A stretch of DNA of 60,826 nt from Bacillus sp. SG-1 (GCF_000181495.1 NZ_ABCF01000014.1:1-60826); one strand, 5' to 3'; shown: positions 28,160-36,294, counted from the stretch's first letter. The notes: generated from the sequence alone by a model not told the origin. Made by a program: numbers and translations.

Positions 28160-28530
28160 TTATTGGAATGGTCCATATTTATTCAAAGGAGATTTCTTCA
28201 AAATTGGACTAACCGTCGAAGACACTTTAATCCTAGAAAACTTGAATTCTCCAGTAGAATCGTCCATTTTTTCTTTTATTTAGTGAATACCGGATAAATA
28301 TCAAGAGAAATGGTCCCATTTTGACTCCTGCTCTTTGAAATTTGGTTTATTCTTCAACGGAAAGGACCAAATTTTTATCTTGTTCAGTAGAATATGGTTA
28401 AATATCTAAAGGAATGATCCAGCTATTGTCCCGGCTAGTTGAAATTTGGAAAATTAATGGAGGTAATAGTCCGAATGTTGTTTCTTCTCCTTAGTATTTG
28501 GATTATTCTTCTCCCAATCAGACTTATCAT
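28160..28530. repeat. Degenerate tandem repeat array C (~52-bp unit)
   Basis: A gTCC-like block recurs at 28171, about 28221, 28262, 28313, 28365, 28417, 28469 and 28521. The last five are exactly 52 bp apart. Units carry AATTTTTatctTGTTC-like and AAATGGTCC-like stretches shared with array A at 5166-5370. GGTCC / GGAC(C) pairs give an imperfect palindrome. No gene in this 0.78-kb gap is supported. Confidence 0.65.
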
Positions 28531-28910
28531 CAACTAATTTATCCACTTTTGCCTCAACTCACTGGTTATGTAAAAGTTTAAATCTCTCTAAAGGCCCATC
28601 AGAATGAATTAAGCTGGGACGGAACTCCTCAAGACTTAACGGCTCCAACCTAGCTCCATGGTGAAATCATCAATGATTATGAAACAAGCGTAAATGATAT
28701 AATACTTGAATAAAATAACAGTAATTATATTTTTTAATCCCGAAATTTTATTTGTTCAAAATTTCTAAAAGCTTGTACTGTAAAACGAATTATAAGTAAT
28801 GCTATACTAATATTAGTTATTCATACATATGGTCATGCTTTTGATGGTTCTAATCAAATGCCTCCTGAAATGATTTTCTATCAGCATACTTAGAGAAAGG
28901 AGGATAATTC

Positions 28911-29975
28911 CTGAAAACCTTACTTCGGATTTTTACGATTCTAGCAATTATTTTATTTGTCGGCATTTATTCAAACGGGAAGCAGGATGATACCCCCATC
29001 CTAAAAGGACCGGAAACTTCTGAACGTCAGGTGGATGAAGAAAATTCATTGAGTGTTACAGATGAACATTCCAATGCAGCCGGTCCTGCACAAGGAATAG
29101 CGTCATATATCAATAAGAGTGCAGAAGAGCTTGTAGCCCAGCTTGGTGAACCTGATCGAATCGATCCTTCTGCTTATAATTATGAATGGTGGATATATTA
29201 CATTTCTGACCAGAAATATTTACAAGTGGGAATCGAAAGAAGTAAAGTGGTCACCATCTATGCCACTGGAAATGAAGTAGATATTAAGCCTTTTCAAATT
29301 GGACAAACAGTCAAGGAAATTTATCAGAATTCACCAGTCGAGTCTGAAATTGTCGTTAATGTTAATGATGGAACATATCGTTTTGAACTATCTGAAGAGG
29401 ACTTAAATACGAGGGTGCTAACTTCAGTGGGAGAGGTATATGCCCAGCTTTATTTGGATAAATACACCAGCGAGCTCGTAAGTATTCGGTTTTTTAACAA
29501 AGAAACGCTTGTGGAGCAAAGGCCATATGAAATGGTATATAGAGGAGAGTTGATGAAAGAAAACGAAATCCCCGACGAAAAGTGGGATGAAATATCTGCA
29601 GGCAGTGAACAGCAGATTTTCGACATCACGAATATCCTCCGTTCCAACTATGAAGCAGGTCAAGTAGTCTGGGATGATGAGACGGCTATGGTGGCTGAGG
29701 ACCATAGTAAAGACATGTTTGAACAGGATTACTTCTCTCATGAATCTCCAACCTTTGGCACTCTTGCTGACCGCCTTGAAAGTGCTGAGATCGCCTTCGG
29801 TATGGCAGGGGAGAATATCGCTGCACAATATGCCGACGGGCCGGCTGCAGTGCATGGCTGGCTAAACTCAGAAGGGCACCGGAAAACCTTATTAGAGCCC
29901 GATTTCACCCATCTTGGGGTTGGGGTCTATAGAAAGTACTATACTCAAAACTTTATCCAGCAATTTGAGCAATGA
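28911..29975 (+). CDS. ylbC: CAP-domain (SCP/PR1-like) protein YlbC
   Basis: A 354-aa protein anchored by an N-terminal hydrophobic segment (about residues 5-20). A CAP-associated N-terminal domain follows (LGEPDRIDPSAYNYEWWIYY, about residues 75-200), then a C-terminal CAP domain with HESPTFGTLADRL, AGENIAAQ and GWLNSEGHRKTLL. The only start that keeps the membrane anchor is CTG 28911: AAAGGAGG (28896-28903) sits 7 nt upstream, and the codon two before it is a stop (TAA, 28905-28907). The first ATG/GTG/TTG-type start is GTG 29031, which would remove the anchor and has no ribosome site. Matches B. subtilis ylbC in place and type; function unknown. Confidence 0.88.
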   Translation: MKTLLRIFTILAIILFVGIYSNGKQDDTPILKGPETSERQVDEENSLSVTDEHSNAAGPAQGIASYINKSAEELVAQLGEPDRIDPSAYNYEWWIYYISDQKYLQVGIERSKVVTIYATGNEVDIKPFQIGQTVKEIYQNSPVESEIVVNVNDGTYRFELSEEDLNTRVLTSVGEVYAQLYLDKYTSELVSIRFFNKETLVEQRPYEMVYRGELMKENEIPDEKWDEISAGSEQQIFDITNILRSNYEAGQVVWDDETAMVAEDHSKDMFEQDYFSHESPTFGTLADRLESAEIAFGMAGENIAAQYADGPAAVHGWLNSEGHRKTLLEPDFTHLGVGVYRKYYTQNFIQQFEQ

Positions 29976-29987
29976 GAGGTTGGCGGG

Positions 29988-30015
29988 AATCGGCTATTTT
30001 ATAGCCGGTTTTTTT
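29988..30015 (+). terminator. Terminator after ylbC
   Basis: CGGCTAT-TTT-ATAGCCG stem followed by a T-run of about eight bases. Confidence 0.88.
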
Positions 30016-30087
30016 CGTTAAAAAATCCTGTCAACTAAGTGACAGGATTAATTTATTTAAGGTTAGGAACCGTCATAGTCATTGGTA

Positions 30088-30576
30088 TTAAAGATTTTTC
30101 TTTACAACAAAAAACGATCCTGTGCAATGAGCGATTGTTTTTCCCTCGTCAGAAAGCACCTTTCCGTCAATGACCAGTGTCTTTGAACCTCTATGGACAA
30201 GCGTTCCCGTTGCGGTTAGATTTCCATGCCTCCCAGGCGCTAAGTAGTGGATGTTAAGATTGGTTGTTACTGCGCCAAACCCTTCTGGAAGCAGAATATT
30301 AGCTAGGGTTCCCATCGCTGTATCGACTAGTGTTGCTGTGATGCCGCCATGGACGATTTCCAGGGAGTTATAAGTGAGGGGAGTGATGGGAATGGTGACT
30401 TCGCAAGTATTGTCCCCTGCAGTTTTTTCCATAGCCAATACAGCCCCTATATAAGAACCACTTTGGTTTTCCTGTTTCCTTCTGACTCCCTGAAGCATTT
30501 GTTTAATAACATCCAAGTCGGCTTCATTTCCATCTTCTATACATTCATTCAGTAATTTTGTCAGGTCTTCTTTCAT
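30088..30576 (-). CDS. PaaI-type hotdog thioesterase
   Basis: 162-aa single hotdog domain. The characteristic active-site helix is present as IVHGGITATLVDTAMGTLAN (about residues 94-113), preceded by NSLE and followed by LNIHYLAPGR. PaaI-like enzymes hydrolyse acyl- or phenylacetyl-CoA thioesters; the substrate is unknown. ATG 30576 has AAAGGTTG upstream on the minus strand. Convergent with ylbC. Confidence 0.88.
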   Translation of the reverse strand: MKEDLTKLLNECIEDGNEADLDVIKQMLQGVRRKQENQSGSYIGAVLAMEKTAGDNTCEVTIPITPLTYNSLEIVHGGITATLVDTAMGTLANILLPEGFGAVTTNLNIHYLAPGRHGNLTATGTLVHRGSKTLVIDGKVLSDEGKTIAHCTGSFFVVKKNL

Positions 30577-30907
30577 CTTGATACAACCTTTTTTGTTTTA
30601 ATTCTGGGTAAGTTATTTACTATATCTAAATAAGAGAATGTTTCACATTTACCCTCCATTCATGCAAAGCTAGAGGGGGATACAAACCGAAAGAAGTACA
30701 ACGACTGCGGTACCAATTGATAAGTGCAAACGGTTTAATCTCTTTCTGAAACAATCAATACTGTTAAACAGACTACTTAATCATATCATGAAATAATTTT
30801 CTGGGGAATTTTTCGCCATGAAATATCCCTTATCAAGTAATGGTCACACTTTCAAGGAGTTATCATAGATTGTAGTAGGTATATGCCCTGACCAGGAGGT
30901 GAAGGAT
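30577..30907. other. Gap between thioesterase and ylbD
   Basis: About 330 bp containing the divergent promoters of the thioesterase gene and ylbD. I see no gene, strong hairpin or repeat. No promoter is convincing by eye. Confidence 0.6.
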
Positions 30908-31306
30908 ATGGCCAAAAAGCTGCATCCTAAGGTAAAAGAATTTAAGGAATTTGTGCAGAAGCATCCGAAAATAGCGGCAGAAGTAAAAAAAGGCACAGCA
31001 ACTTGGCAGGATCTATTTGAGGAATGGTACTTATTGGGGGAAGAGGATTCACGTTGGAATGAATACAAAGAAGGTGAACCTAAACAGGAAAAGAAAGAAT
31101 CAAAAGGGTTTATGGATCAAATTGGAGGAATGCTGAAGAATATGGATCCTGATCAAATGCAGCAGCATATTAACAGTTTGAGTCAAGCGATTGGGGCAGT
31201 TCAAGGTGTCCTTTCACAATTTCAAAGTACAAATACCACGTCGGCACCCGAACAAAATGAAACTCCGCAGCGGCCAAGGCATCCGTTTTCATTTAGAAAA
31301 GATTAA
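30908..31306 (+). CDS. ylbD: YlbD-like spore coat protein
   Basis: 132-aa hydrophilic protein with the N-terminal YlbD motif AKKLHPKVKEFKEFVQKHPK, then WQDLFEEWYLLGEED. A helical middle region GFMDQIGGMLKNMDPDQMQQHI and a Gln/Pro-rich tail follow. The family is assigned to the spore coat in bacilli. Start ATG 30908, 5 nt after AGGAGGTGA; a GTG at 30899 lies inside that site. Five bases before the ribosome site region of ylbE, so the two form an operon. Confidence 0.9.
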   Translation: MAKKLHPKVKEFKEFVQKHPKIAAEVKKGTATWQDLFEEWYLLGEEDSRWNEYKEGEPKQEKKESKGFMDQIGGMLKNMDPDQMQQHINSLSQAIGAVQGVLSQFQSTNTTSAPEQNETPQRPRHPFSFRKD

Positions 31307-31320
31307 GGGAAGTGGAGTTA

Positions 31321-31560
31321 ATGAGGAAGGAAGTTATTGACTATATTCATTCAAAGCAAGATTTAAAAAATTTTATCAGAGTCCAGCCGGTCTGGTATAG
31401 GATACTGAGTAAAAATCCGCATTACCTAGATAAATTTGAAGCTGCCTCCATCAATCATTTTGAGAAAACTGTACATCACCAGGTGCAAAGATTTTCAAAT
31501 GGCGTCCAAATGGCCTCTATGATGATGCAGATGTTTCAAGCGATGAATGAATCACAGTAG
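31321..31560 (+). CDS. ylbE: YlbE-like protein
   Basis: 79-aa protein of the YlbE-like family: RKEVIDYIHSKQDLKNFIR, QPVWYRILSKNP, and a C-terminal helix rich in Met and Gln. Start ATG 31321 with AAGTGGAG just upstream; a GTG at 31312 is within the ribosome site. Follows ylbD directly, as in B. subtilis, where the pair is linked to sporulation. Molecular function unknown. Confidence 0.88.
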   Translation: MRKEVIDYIHSKQDLKNFIRVQPVWYRILSKNPHYLDKFEAASINHFEKTVHHQVQRFSNGVQMASMMMQMFQAMNESQ

Positions 31561-31676
31561 CCCTGCAATGATAATTCGCTAACCATGCTCATGCCAGCAC
31601 AGCCATGTGGAACCGGCTTATTTTTTTGTTTAAAAACTCTCTTGTCTGCAAACGCTAATGGCAAGGAGTGGTTAAG

Positions 31677-32069
31677 ATGAAAAAGTGTATACTATTGCTG
31701 TTCATATTATGTTTGGCTGGCTGCAAAGAAGATATTCCGGAACCTGAATCCTTTGGTTTTGAACTTGAAGCGAAAGCGGCAACACATAGTTCTCAAGCTA
31801 AAACAGAAGTGACGGTAAGACATATTGTTCAAGGAAGCCAGGTGTATGTAGAATGTATTGCCCCGGGGATTACTTTCACATCAGGAAAGACCGGAAAGAA
31901 AGGCAAAATCGTTGTAAGTGTCGATGGTAAGAGGTTCAACGAATACCATACTGCTGCTTTTGTTATTAAAGGATTAAATAAAGGAATCCATCATGTGAAA
32001 CTGGATATAGTAGCAAATGATAATAAATCTTTAGGTTTACAGAAACAATTTTATATCACAATTCCATAA
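31677..32069 (+). CDS. Small predicted lipoprotein
   Basis: 130-aa protein with a lipoprotein signal (KKCILLLFILCLAGC, lipobox Cys near residue 16). The mature part is beta-rich and FixH-like in outline (TEVTVRHIVQGSQVYVECI, HTAAFVIKGLNKGIHHVKL). This suggests an extracytoplasmic immunoglobulin-like domain, but I do not recognise the family. ATG 31677 follows AAGGAGTGG. It lies between ylbE and ylbF where B. subtilis has no such gene. Confidence 0.8.
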   Translation: MKKCILLLFILCLAGCKEDIPEPESFGFELEAKAATHSSQAKTEVTVRHIVQGSQVYVECIAPGITFTSGKTGKKGKIVVSVDGKRFNEYHTAAFVIKGLNKGIHHVKLDIVANDNKSLGLQKQFYITIP

Positions 32070-32130
32070 AAACAACTATTCGCTTACTTTCATCAAACGT
32101 GTTAAAATACCGTTATGGAGGTGAGCGTTT

Positions 32131-32574
32131 TTGCTTGCTACAATTGAAAGACTGGAAATACAGGAATCTGCTGAAAAATTGGCTGCTCAAATCCTGCAAT
32201 CAGATGTTGCAGAAGAGTATCGTCGTTGTTTATATAAGGTCAAGACAGATAAAGACACACAGCGCAAGATCCAGGAATTTAACAAAATGAAGGAACTTTA
32301 CGAAGAAGTTCAGCGTTTTGGGCGTTACCATCCCGACTACAAACGGGTCATGATGGAGATCCGCCAGTTGAAACGTGATATGGACCTGGATGATAATGTG
32401 GCGAATTTTCGCCGGGCTGAAAATGACTTGCAGGGACTATTGGATGAAGTCAGTGTTCTAATTGGAAGGTCAGTGTCTGATAATGTAAAAGTGCCAACAG
32501 GAAATCCGTTCTTTGATTCCGGCTCTGCTTGCGGAGGCGGTTGTGGAAGTGGAGGAAGCTGTGGCTGTTCATGA
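32131..32574 (+). CDS. ylbF: RicF/YlbF, Y-complex subunit
   Basis: 147-aa protein, subunit of the RicA-RicF-RicT (YmcA-YlbF-YaaT) complex. The complex assists RNase Y in mRNA maturation and affects competence, biofilm and sporulation. The body is helical (residues 1-115). The C-terminal tail is cysteine- and glycine-rich, with CGGGCG and CGCS near the end, as in B. subtilis YlbF, where the complex binds [4Fe-4S] clusters. Start TTG 32131 with GGAGGTGAG upstream. Ends at a strong terminator. Confidence 0.94.
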   Translation: MLATIERLEIQESAEKLAAQILQSDVAEEYRRCLYKVKTDKDTQRKIQEFNKMKELYEEVQRFGRYHPDYKRVMMEIRQLKRDMDLDDNVANFRRAENDLQGLLDEVSVLIGRSVSDNVKVPTGNPFFDSGSACGGGCGSGGSCGCS

Positions 32575-32575
32575 G

Positions 32576-32602
32576 ATGCGGGGGATACCCTCGCATTTTT
32601 TG
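32576..32602 (+). terminator. Terminator after ylbF
   Basis: ATGCG-GGGGATACCC-TCGCATTTTTT: stem AATGCGaGGGT/ATCCCCCGCAT-like, followed by six T. Confidence 0.78.
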
Positions 32603-32700
32603 TTTTTTAATGGGAAAGAGAAAATAAGCGCAGTTGATTAAACGGGAAGATGAAATGGGCATAGACCTCGGGTTGAGGAGCCTGAATAAACTTGTCTTAC

Positions 32701-33015
32701 TCATCCTCTCAGCCTGATGCAGTCAACACATAGATTACCGCAGCAAAACATTTTTTCCTGCGGAACATAAAATCGGTGACGGTACACAGATTGACAGTCC
32801 TTTTGTCTTACATAAACCGTTTCGGAGTGGAGGCGTTTGCCGCGCATGGACTTTGCTGAAGCTATCTTGATTAATTCTTCCAACTTTTCCTTTGGCAGAG
32901 TCCCCCGAATGTATATAAAGGGGATTCCGGCAATCTTTTTCATTTCGAAGTCCTCAACGCCTTCGAATGATTGCAAATGTTCTGCGAATTTATCCCAAAT
33001 CACTGCCAGATCCAT
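32701..33015 (-). CDS. Small Cys-rich-tail protein of unknown function
   Basis: 104-aa protein, not recognised. The N-terminal half (MDLAVIWDKFAEHLQSFEGV) looks like a small alpha/beta domain with IPFIYIRGTLPKEKLEEL. The C-terminus has RHRFYVPQEKMFCCGNLC followed by VDCIRLRG, giving four cysteines in a CC-X3-C-X2-C arrangement suited to a metal site. Start ATG 33015 preferred (AAGGG about 8 nt upstream); ATG 33024 is possible. It lies on the opposite strand between ylbF and ylbG, where B. subtilis has nothing. Confidence 0.65.
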   Translation of the reverse strand: MDLAVIWDKFAEHLQSFEGVEDFEMKKIAGIPFIYIRGTLPKEKLEELIKIASAKSMRGKRLHSETVYVRQKDCQSVYRHRFYVPQEKMFCCGNLCVDCIRLRG

Positions 33016-33100
33016 ATGCCCCATCCCTTCTTTTGTTGATTTATGATTATTTATTATGCTAGACTTAGGAAAAATAGAGTGAACTTAAGGGGAAAATAAA

Positions 33101-33376
33101 ATGTTTACCGAAAGACAAGGTATTACAGTATGGTTATACAGTTTGAAACACGCCAAATCCATGAGAAGGTTTGGCAATGTGCAATATGTTTCCAGAAAAT
33201 TGAAATATGTTGTGTTATATTGTAATCAAAGCGAAACAGATACGATTGTAGAAAAACTGTCTTCCTATTCCTATGTGAAAAAAGTGGAGCCATCCTACAA
33301 ACCGTTCATCAAAACGCAGTTTGAGAACTCGAAGCCGGATAAAGCCAAAGAATACGATTATAAAATGGGTATTTAA
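33101..33376 (+). CDS. ylbG: YlbG family protein (DUF2129)
   Basis: 91-aa small protein with [20 protein letters not shown], then [18 protein letters not shown] and [13 protein letters not shown], the conserved DUF2129 pattern. Likely a small alpha/beta fold. Position after ylbF agrees with B. subtilis. ATG 33101 has TTAAGGGGAAA upstream. No established function. Confidence 0.92.
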   Translation: MFTERQGITVWLYSLKHAKSMRRFGNVQYVSRKLKYVVLYCNQSETDTIVEKLSSYSYVKKVEPSYKPFIKTQFENSKPDKAKEYDYKMGI

Positions 33377-33379
33377 AAA

Positions 33380-33419
33380 GAAAGCAAACAGGGGTCAAAG
33401 CCATCTGTTTGCTTTTTTA
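33380..33419. terminator. Terminator after ylbG
   Basis: AAAGCAAACAG / CTGTTTGCTTTTTT perfect 11-bp stem. Confidence 0.92.
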
Positions 33420-33436
33420 TGTTGTCTTGCAACTAG

Positions 33437-33826
33437 TTATTGAAGAGGTGGAATATAGTGGTTCAATCTTAATATGGCAATAAGGTGCTGATAATATAAT
33501 TGCTTTTCAGCAAAGAATGAAGACGGCTTCACGTCCATCTGGATGACTTCCCGCCCTTGTGCTTTTGCAGCCTGCTCAAACAAATCGAACCTTTTGTTCG
33601 GCACATGATTCGGATCGGGGATGCCCTCCCTGCAGACATAGAGCGGCTGAAACTTTCCTTCTTCAGCAGGCTTCAAAACAATTGCCAATGATGTAACCGG
33701 GCGTTCGTTTACGACTGTATGAAATGCCAAAAAATGAAGCACCCTCGGCTCATTGTAACGTGCTAATTCAATCAGTTCATATAAATCGGAATACCCTTCT
33801 CCCAGTTCAATAAAACGTTGGATCAT
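33437..33826 (-). CDS. Conserved Bacillaceae protein (DUF7147-like)
   Basis: 129-aa soluble protein, MIQRFIELGEGYSDLYELIE to a C-terminus LNHYIPPLQ. Central part FHTVVNERPVTSLAIVLKP and PLYVCREGIPDP. I recall this family as widespread in Bacillaceae and often mislabelled methylthioribose kinase; it has none of that enzyme's kinase motifs and is far too short. The domain name is from memory. ATG 33826 is preceded by AGGAAG on the minus strand. Convergent with ylbG; the 53-bp minisatellite begins about 100 bp behind its start. Confidence 0.75.
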   Translation of the reverse strand: MIQRFIELGEGYSDLYELIELARYNEPRVLHFLAFHTVVNERPVTSLAIVLKPAEEGKFQPLYVCREGIPDPNHVPNKRFDLFEQAAKAQGREVIQMDVKPSSFFAEKQLYYQHLIAILRLNHYIPPLQ

Positions 33827-33929
33827 GTATATTACTTCCTTTCAATCCTCATTCAATTAATAATTGTCTTTCCAATTTTTAATTATTCCAAAGAGGCTGC
33901 AAGAAGTAAAGGGTGATCCGTAGAAATGA

Positions 33930-34705
33930 TGGCTTTGGGTGGAGGAGCGCTGTACATCATTCGAGAGCCAGGCAGGAAATGATGCCCTGCGCATGAGGAG
34001 CGCGGTACATCATTTGAGAGTCGAACAGGAAATGACACCCCGCGCGGGAGAAGCGCGGTACATCATTCGAGAGTCAACCAGGAAATGACACCCCGCGTGG
34101 TGGGAGCGCGGTACATCATTCGAGAGACAACCAGGAAATGACACCCCGCGCGGGAGAAGCGCTGTACATCATTCGAGAGTCAGGCAGGAAATGATGCCCT
34201 GCGCATGAGGAGCGCGGTACATCATTTGGGAGTCAACCAGGAAATGACACCCCGCGCGGGAGATGCGCGGTACATCATTCGAGAGACAAATAGGAAATGA
34301 CACCCCGCGCGGGAGAAGCGCTGTACATCATTCGAGAGACAACCAGGAAATGACACCCCGCGCGGGAGAAGCGCGGTACATCATTCGAGAGTCAACCAGG
34401 AAATGACACCCCGCGTGGTGGGAGCGCGGTACATCATTTGAGAGACAACCAGGAAATGACACCCCGCGCGGGAGATGCGCGGTACATCATTTGGGAGTCA
34501 ACCAGGAAATGACACCCCGCGTGGTGGGAGCGCGGTACATCATTTGGGAGTCAACCAGGAAATGACACCCCGCGTGGTGGGAGCGCGGTACATCATTCGA
34601 GAGACAACCAGGAAATGACACCCCGCGTAGGAGGAGCGCGGTACATCATTCGAGAGTCGAACAGTAAATGATGTCCGTTCAGTAGAAGCACTATACATCA
34701 ACACA
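33930..34705. repeat. Tandem repeat array D (53-bp unit, ~15 units)
   Basis: GTACATCAT recurs at 33952, 34005, 34058, 34111, 34164, 34217, 34270, 34323, 34376, 34429, 34482, 34535, 34588 and 34641. These are fourteen positions exactly 53 bp apart without one indel, with a decayed unit at 34693. Each unit holds an interrupted palindrome: AATGA....CCGCGC, a 7-11-nt loop, GCGCGG....TCATT. Loop and linker variants recur; units at 33952-34005 resemble those at 34164-34217, four units later. 53 is not a multiple of 3, so no continuous coding frame fits. Confidence 0.95.
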
Positions 34706-34759
34706 ATTTCAGGGTAAAACAACAGTGAAAAATAAAAAAACCCTGCAGGACATTAAAAT

Positions 34760-34809
34760 GTACCCTATAGAGTAGACACTTAAAAAAGTCTACCTATAGG
34801 GTATTTTTT
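34760..34809 (+). terminator. Insulating hairpin inside the IS left end
   Basis: TACCCTATAG...GTAGAC pairs with GTCTAC...CTATAGGGTA, followed by TTTTTTT. Its upstream arm is part of the terminal repeat. It precedes orfA, so it should block read-through into the transposase. Confidence 0.8.
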
Positions 34810-34854
34810 TGTATAATGACAAATAGACAACTAGTAGAAATCGGGGAAAACACC

Positions 34855-35268
34855 ATGAGTAAAAAAACATTCACAGAGAAAGAAATCAAACAATTATCCA
34901 TTAATCCTTTTGTGAAAGCTGTAAGTGCTAAGGGAATTACCTACACAGATGAATTTAAACGCCAATTTATCGCTGAGAAAGAGAAAGGCAAATTCTCTAG
35001 ACAGATCTTTGAAGAGGCTGGATTTGATACAGATATAATTGGTATGGCACGTATTCATGCCGCTAGTAAGAGATGGAGTGCTGCTTATAAAAGAAACGGA
35101 GTTTTAGGGCTCAATGACACAAGGAAAGGCAATTCCGGGAGACCTAGAGAACGGGAGTTATCCCTTGAGGATAAGAATGCTCGACTAGAAGCTCAAATTA
35201 ACCTCCTTAAGGCGGAAAATGAACTTCTAAAAAAGATTCGATTCGCGGAAAGGGGGCTAAAGAAGTAG
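34855..35268 (+). CDS. IS3/IS150-type transposase OrfA
   Basis: 137-aa helix-turn-helix protein (ITYTDEFKRQFIAEKEKGK, IFEEAGFD, KRWSAAYKRNGVLGL). It ends in a leucine-zipper-like coiled coil (LEAQINLLKAENELLKK) typical of OrfA. The start is ATG 34855 after GGGGAA; an upstream ATG at 34816 has no ribosome site. A_AAA_AAG at 35229-35235 sits in the zero frame as CTA-AAA-AAG. This is the classic -1 slippage signal that would fuse OrfA to OrfB. Confidence 0.92.
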   Translation: MSKKTFTEKEIKQLSINPFVKAVSAKGITYTDEFKRQFIAEKEKGKFSRQIFEEAGFDTDIIGMARIHAASKRWSAAYKRNGVLGLNDTRKGNSGRPRERELSLEDKNARLEAQINLLKAENELLKKIRFAERGLKK

Positions 35269-35333
35269 TCCTCTCCCCAAGTCAAAAGTTCATTCTCATC
35301 CGTTCCGTAATAGAGAAATATAAGCTCAAAAAA

Positions 35334-36185
35334 ATGGTGAGATTCCTTTGTGGGGTCGCAGGAGTTTCCAGAAGTGCTTATTATAAATACTACTCTCCCG
35401 AGTCCCAAGAGCGTAGAAAACAACGGGAAGCAAGGGATGAGGAACTGAAAGAAATCATCTTAAAAGCATTCCGTCATAAGAATCGCAAGAAAGGGGCGCG
35501 TCAAATCAAAATGACTTTGGCGGGTCAATTTAAGATTGTCTTTAACTTGAAAAGAATTCGAAGAATCATGAAGAAGTATAACATCGTTTGTCCCTTCCGG
35601 AGGGCGAATCCATATAGGCGTCTAATGAAGGCCACCCAGGAACATTCAGTGGTCCCTAACCTACTGGAGCGCCAATTCAATCAGGGTAAACCCGGGAAAG
35701 TGCTATTAACAGACATCACCTACTTGAGCTATGGAAAAAGTTCAAGAGCTTATTTATCTATGATATTGGATGGTTCCAGTGGTGAAGCTCTTGCTTACCA
35801 TGTGTCTGACAGAATGACTATGGAATTAGCCACAGATACCATCAAAAAACTAAAGAAAAACAAAAGGTTTAAAAAACATAAAGACTCACTCATCCATTCA
35901 GATCAAGGGGTTCACTATACCCATCCCCAATTTCAGAAAATGGTTAAAAAACTTGGAATCCGCCAATCAATGTCCCGAAGGGGAAACTGTTGGGACAACG
36001 CTCCCATTGAATCGTTCTTTGGCCACCTGAAAGATGAAACCTCTATTAAAACCTGTCTGACATTAGAGGATGTACAAAAGGAAATCAAGCAATACATGAA
36101 TTACTATAACCACCATAGATACCAATGGAATCGAAAAAAGATGACCCCTGTACAATACAGAGATCATCTTTTAAAAGTAGCTTAG
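35334..36185 (+). CDS. IS3/IS150-type transposase OrfB (made as an OrfAB frameshift fusion)
   Basis: 283 aa from the first ATG, but the frame is open back through the OrfA end (read after slippage as KKDSIRGKGAKEVVLSPSQK). The natural product is therefore an OrfAB fusion. DDE catalytic residues are visible in LLTDITYL, LIHSDQGVHYTHP and NAPIESFFGHLKDE, followed by YYNHHRYQWNRKKMTP. The N-terminal part has an HTH (GVSRSAYYKYY). No disruption is seen, so it may be active. Confidence 0.94.
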   Translation: MVRFLCGVAGVSRSAYYKYYSPESQERRKQREARDEELKEIILKAFRHKNRKKGARQIKMTLAGQFKIVFNLKRIRRIMKKYNIVCPFRRANPYRRLMKATQEHSVVPNLLERQFNQGKPGKVLLTDITYLSYGKSSRAYLSMILDGSSGEALAYHVSDRMTMELATDTIKKLKKNKRFKKHKDSLIHSDQGVHYTHPQFQKMVKKLGIRQSMSRRGNCWDNAPIESFFGHLKDETSIKTCLTLEDVQKEIKQYMNYYNHHRYQWNRKKMTPVQYRDHLLKVA

Positions 36186-36294
36186 GCTTTTTTAAAATGT
36201 CCTTTACAAAGGGTACACTTTACATCCTGCAGGGTCCTTCTAATTCCACTAGGGAAAGAAGGCAAAGGGAGAGGAGAAACCGGAGGAAGAACTT

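Larger units (their letters stand above)
34741..36234 (+). mobile_element. IS3-family insertion sequence (IS150 group), apparently intact
   Basis: About 1.49 kb, with orfA and orfB in the IS3 arrangement and matched ends. Left end CCCTGCAGGACATTAAAATG and inverted right end CCCTGCAGGATGTAAAGTGT agree over about 40 bp with few changes; both continue into TGTACCCT. TG...CA may begin inside this (TGCAGG...CCTGCA), as is normal for IS3. No clear direct target repeat is visible. Just inside the left end a strong hairpin (34760-34809) would stop transcription entering from outside. It separates the minisatellite from rsmD. Confidence 0.9.

Noticed and set aside
31647..31660. cre-like TGCAAACGCTAATG before the small lipoprotein gene
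   Set aside because: The right half departs from the cre consensus at the conserved CA, so support is too weak.
33930..34705. CRISPR array
   Set aside because: Periodicity is regular, but whole units are similar to each other. There are no unique spacers, no cas genes, and the repeat includes its own hairpin over nearly the full unit.
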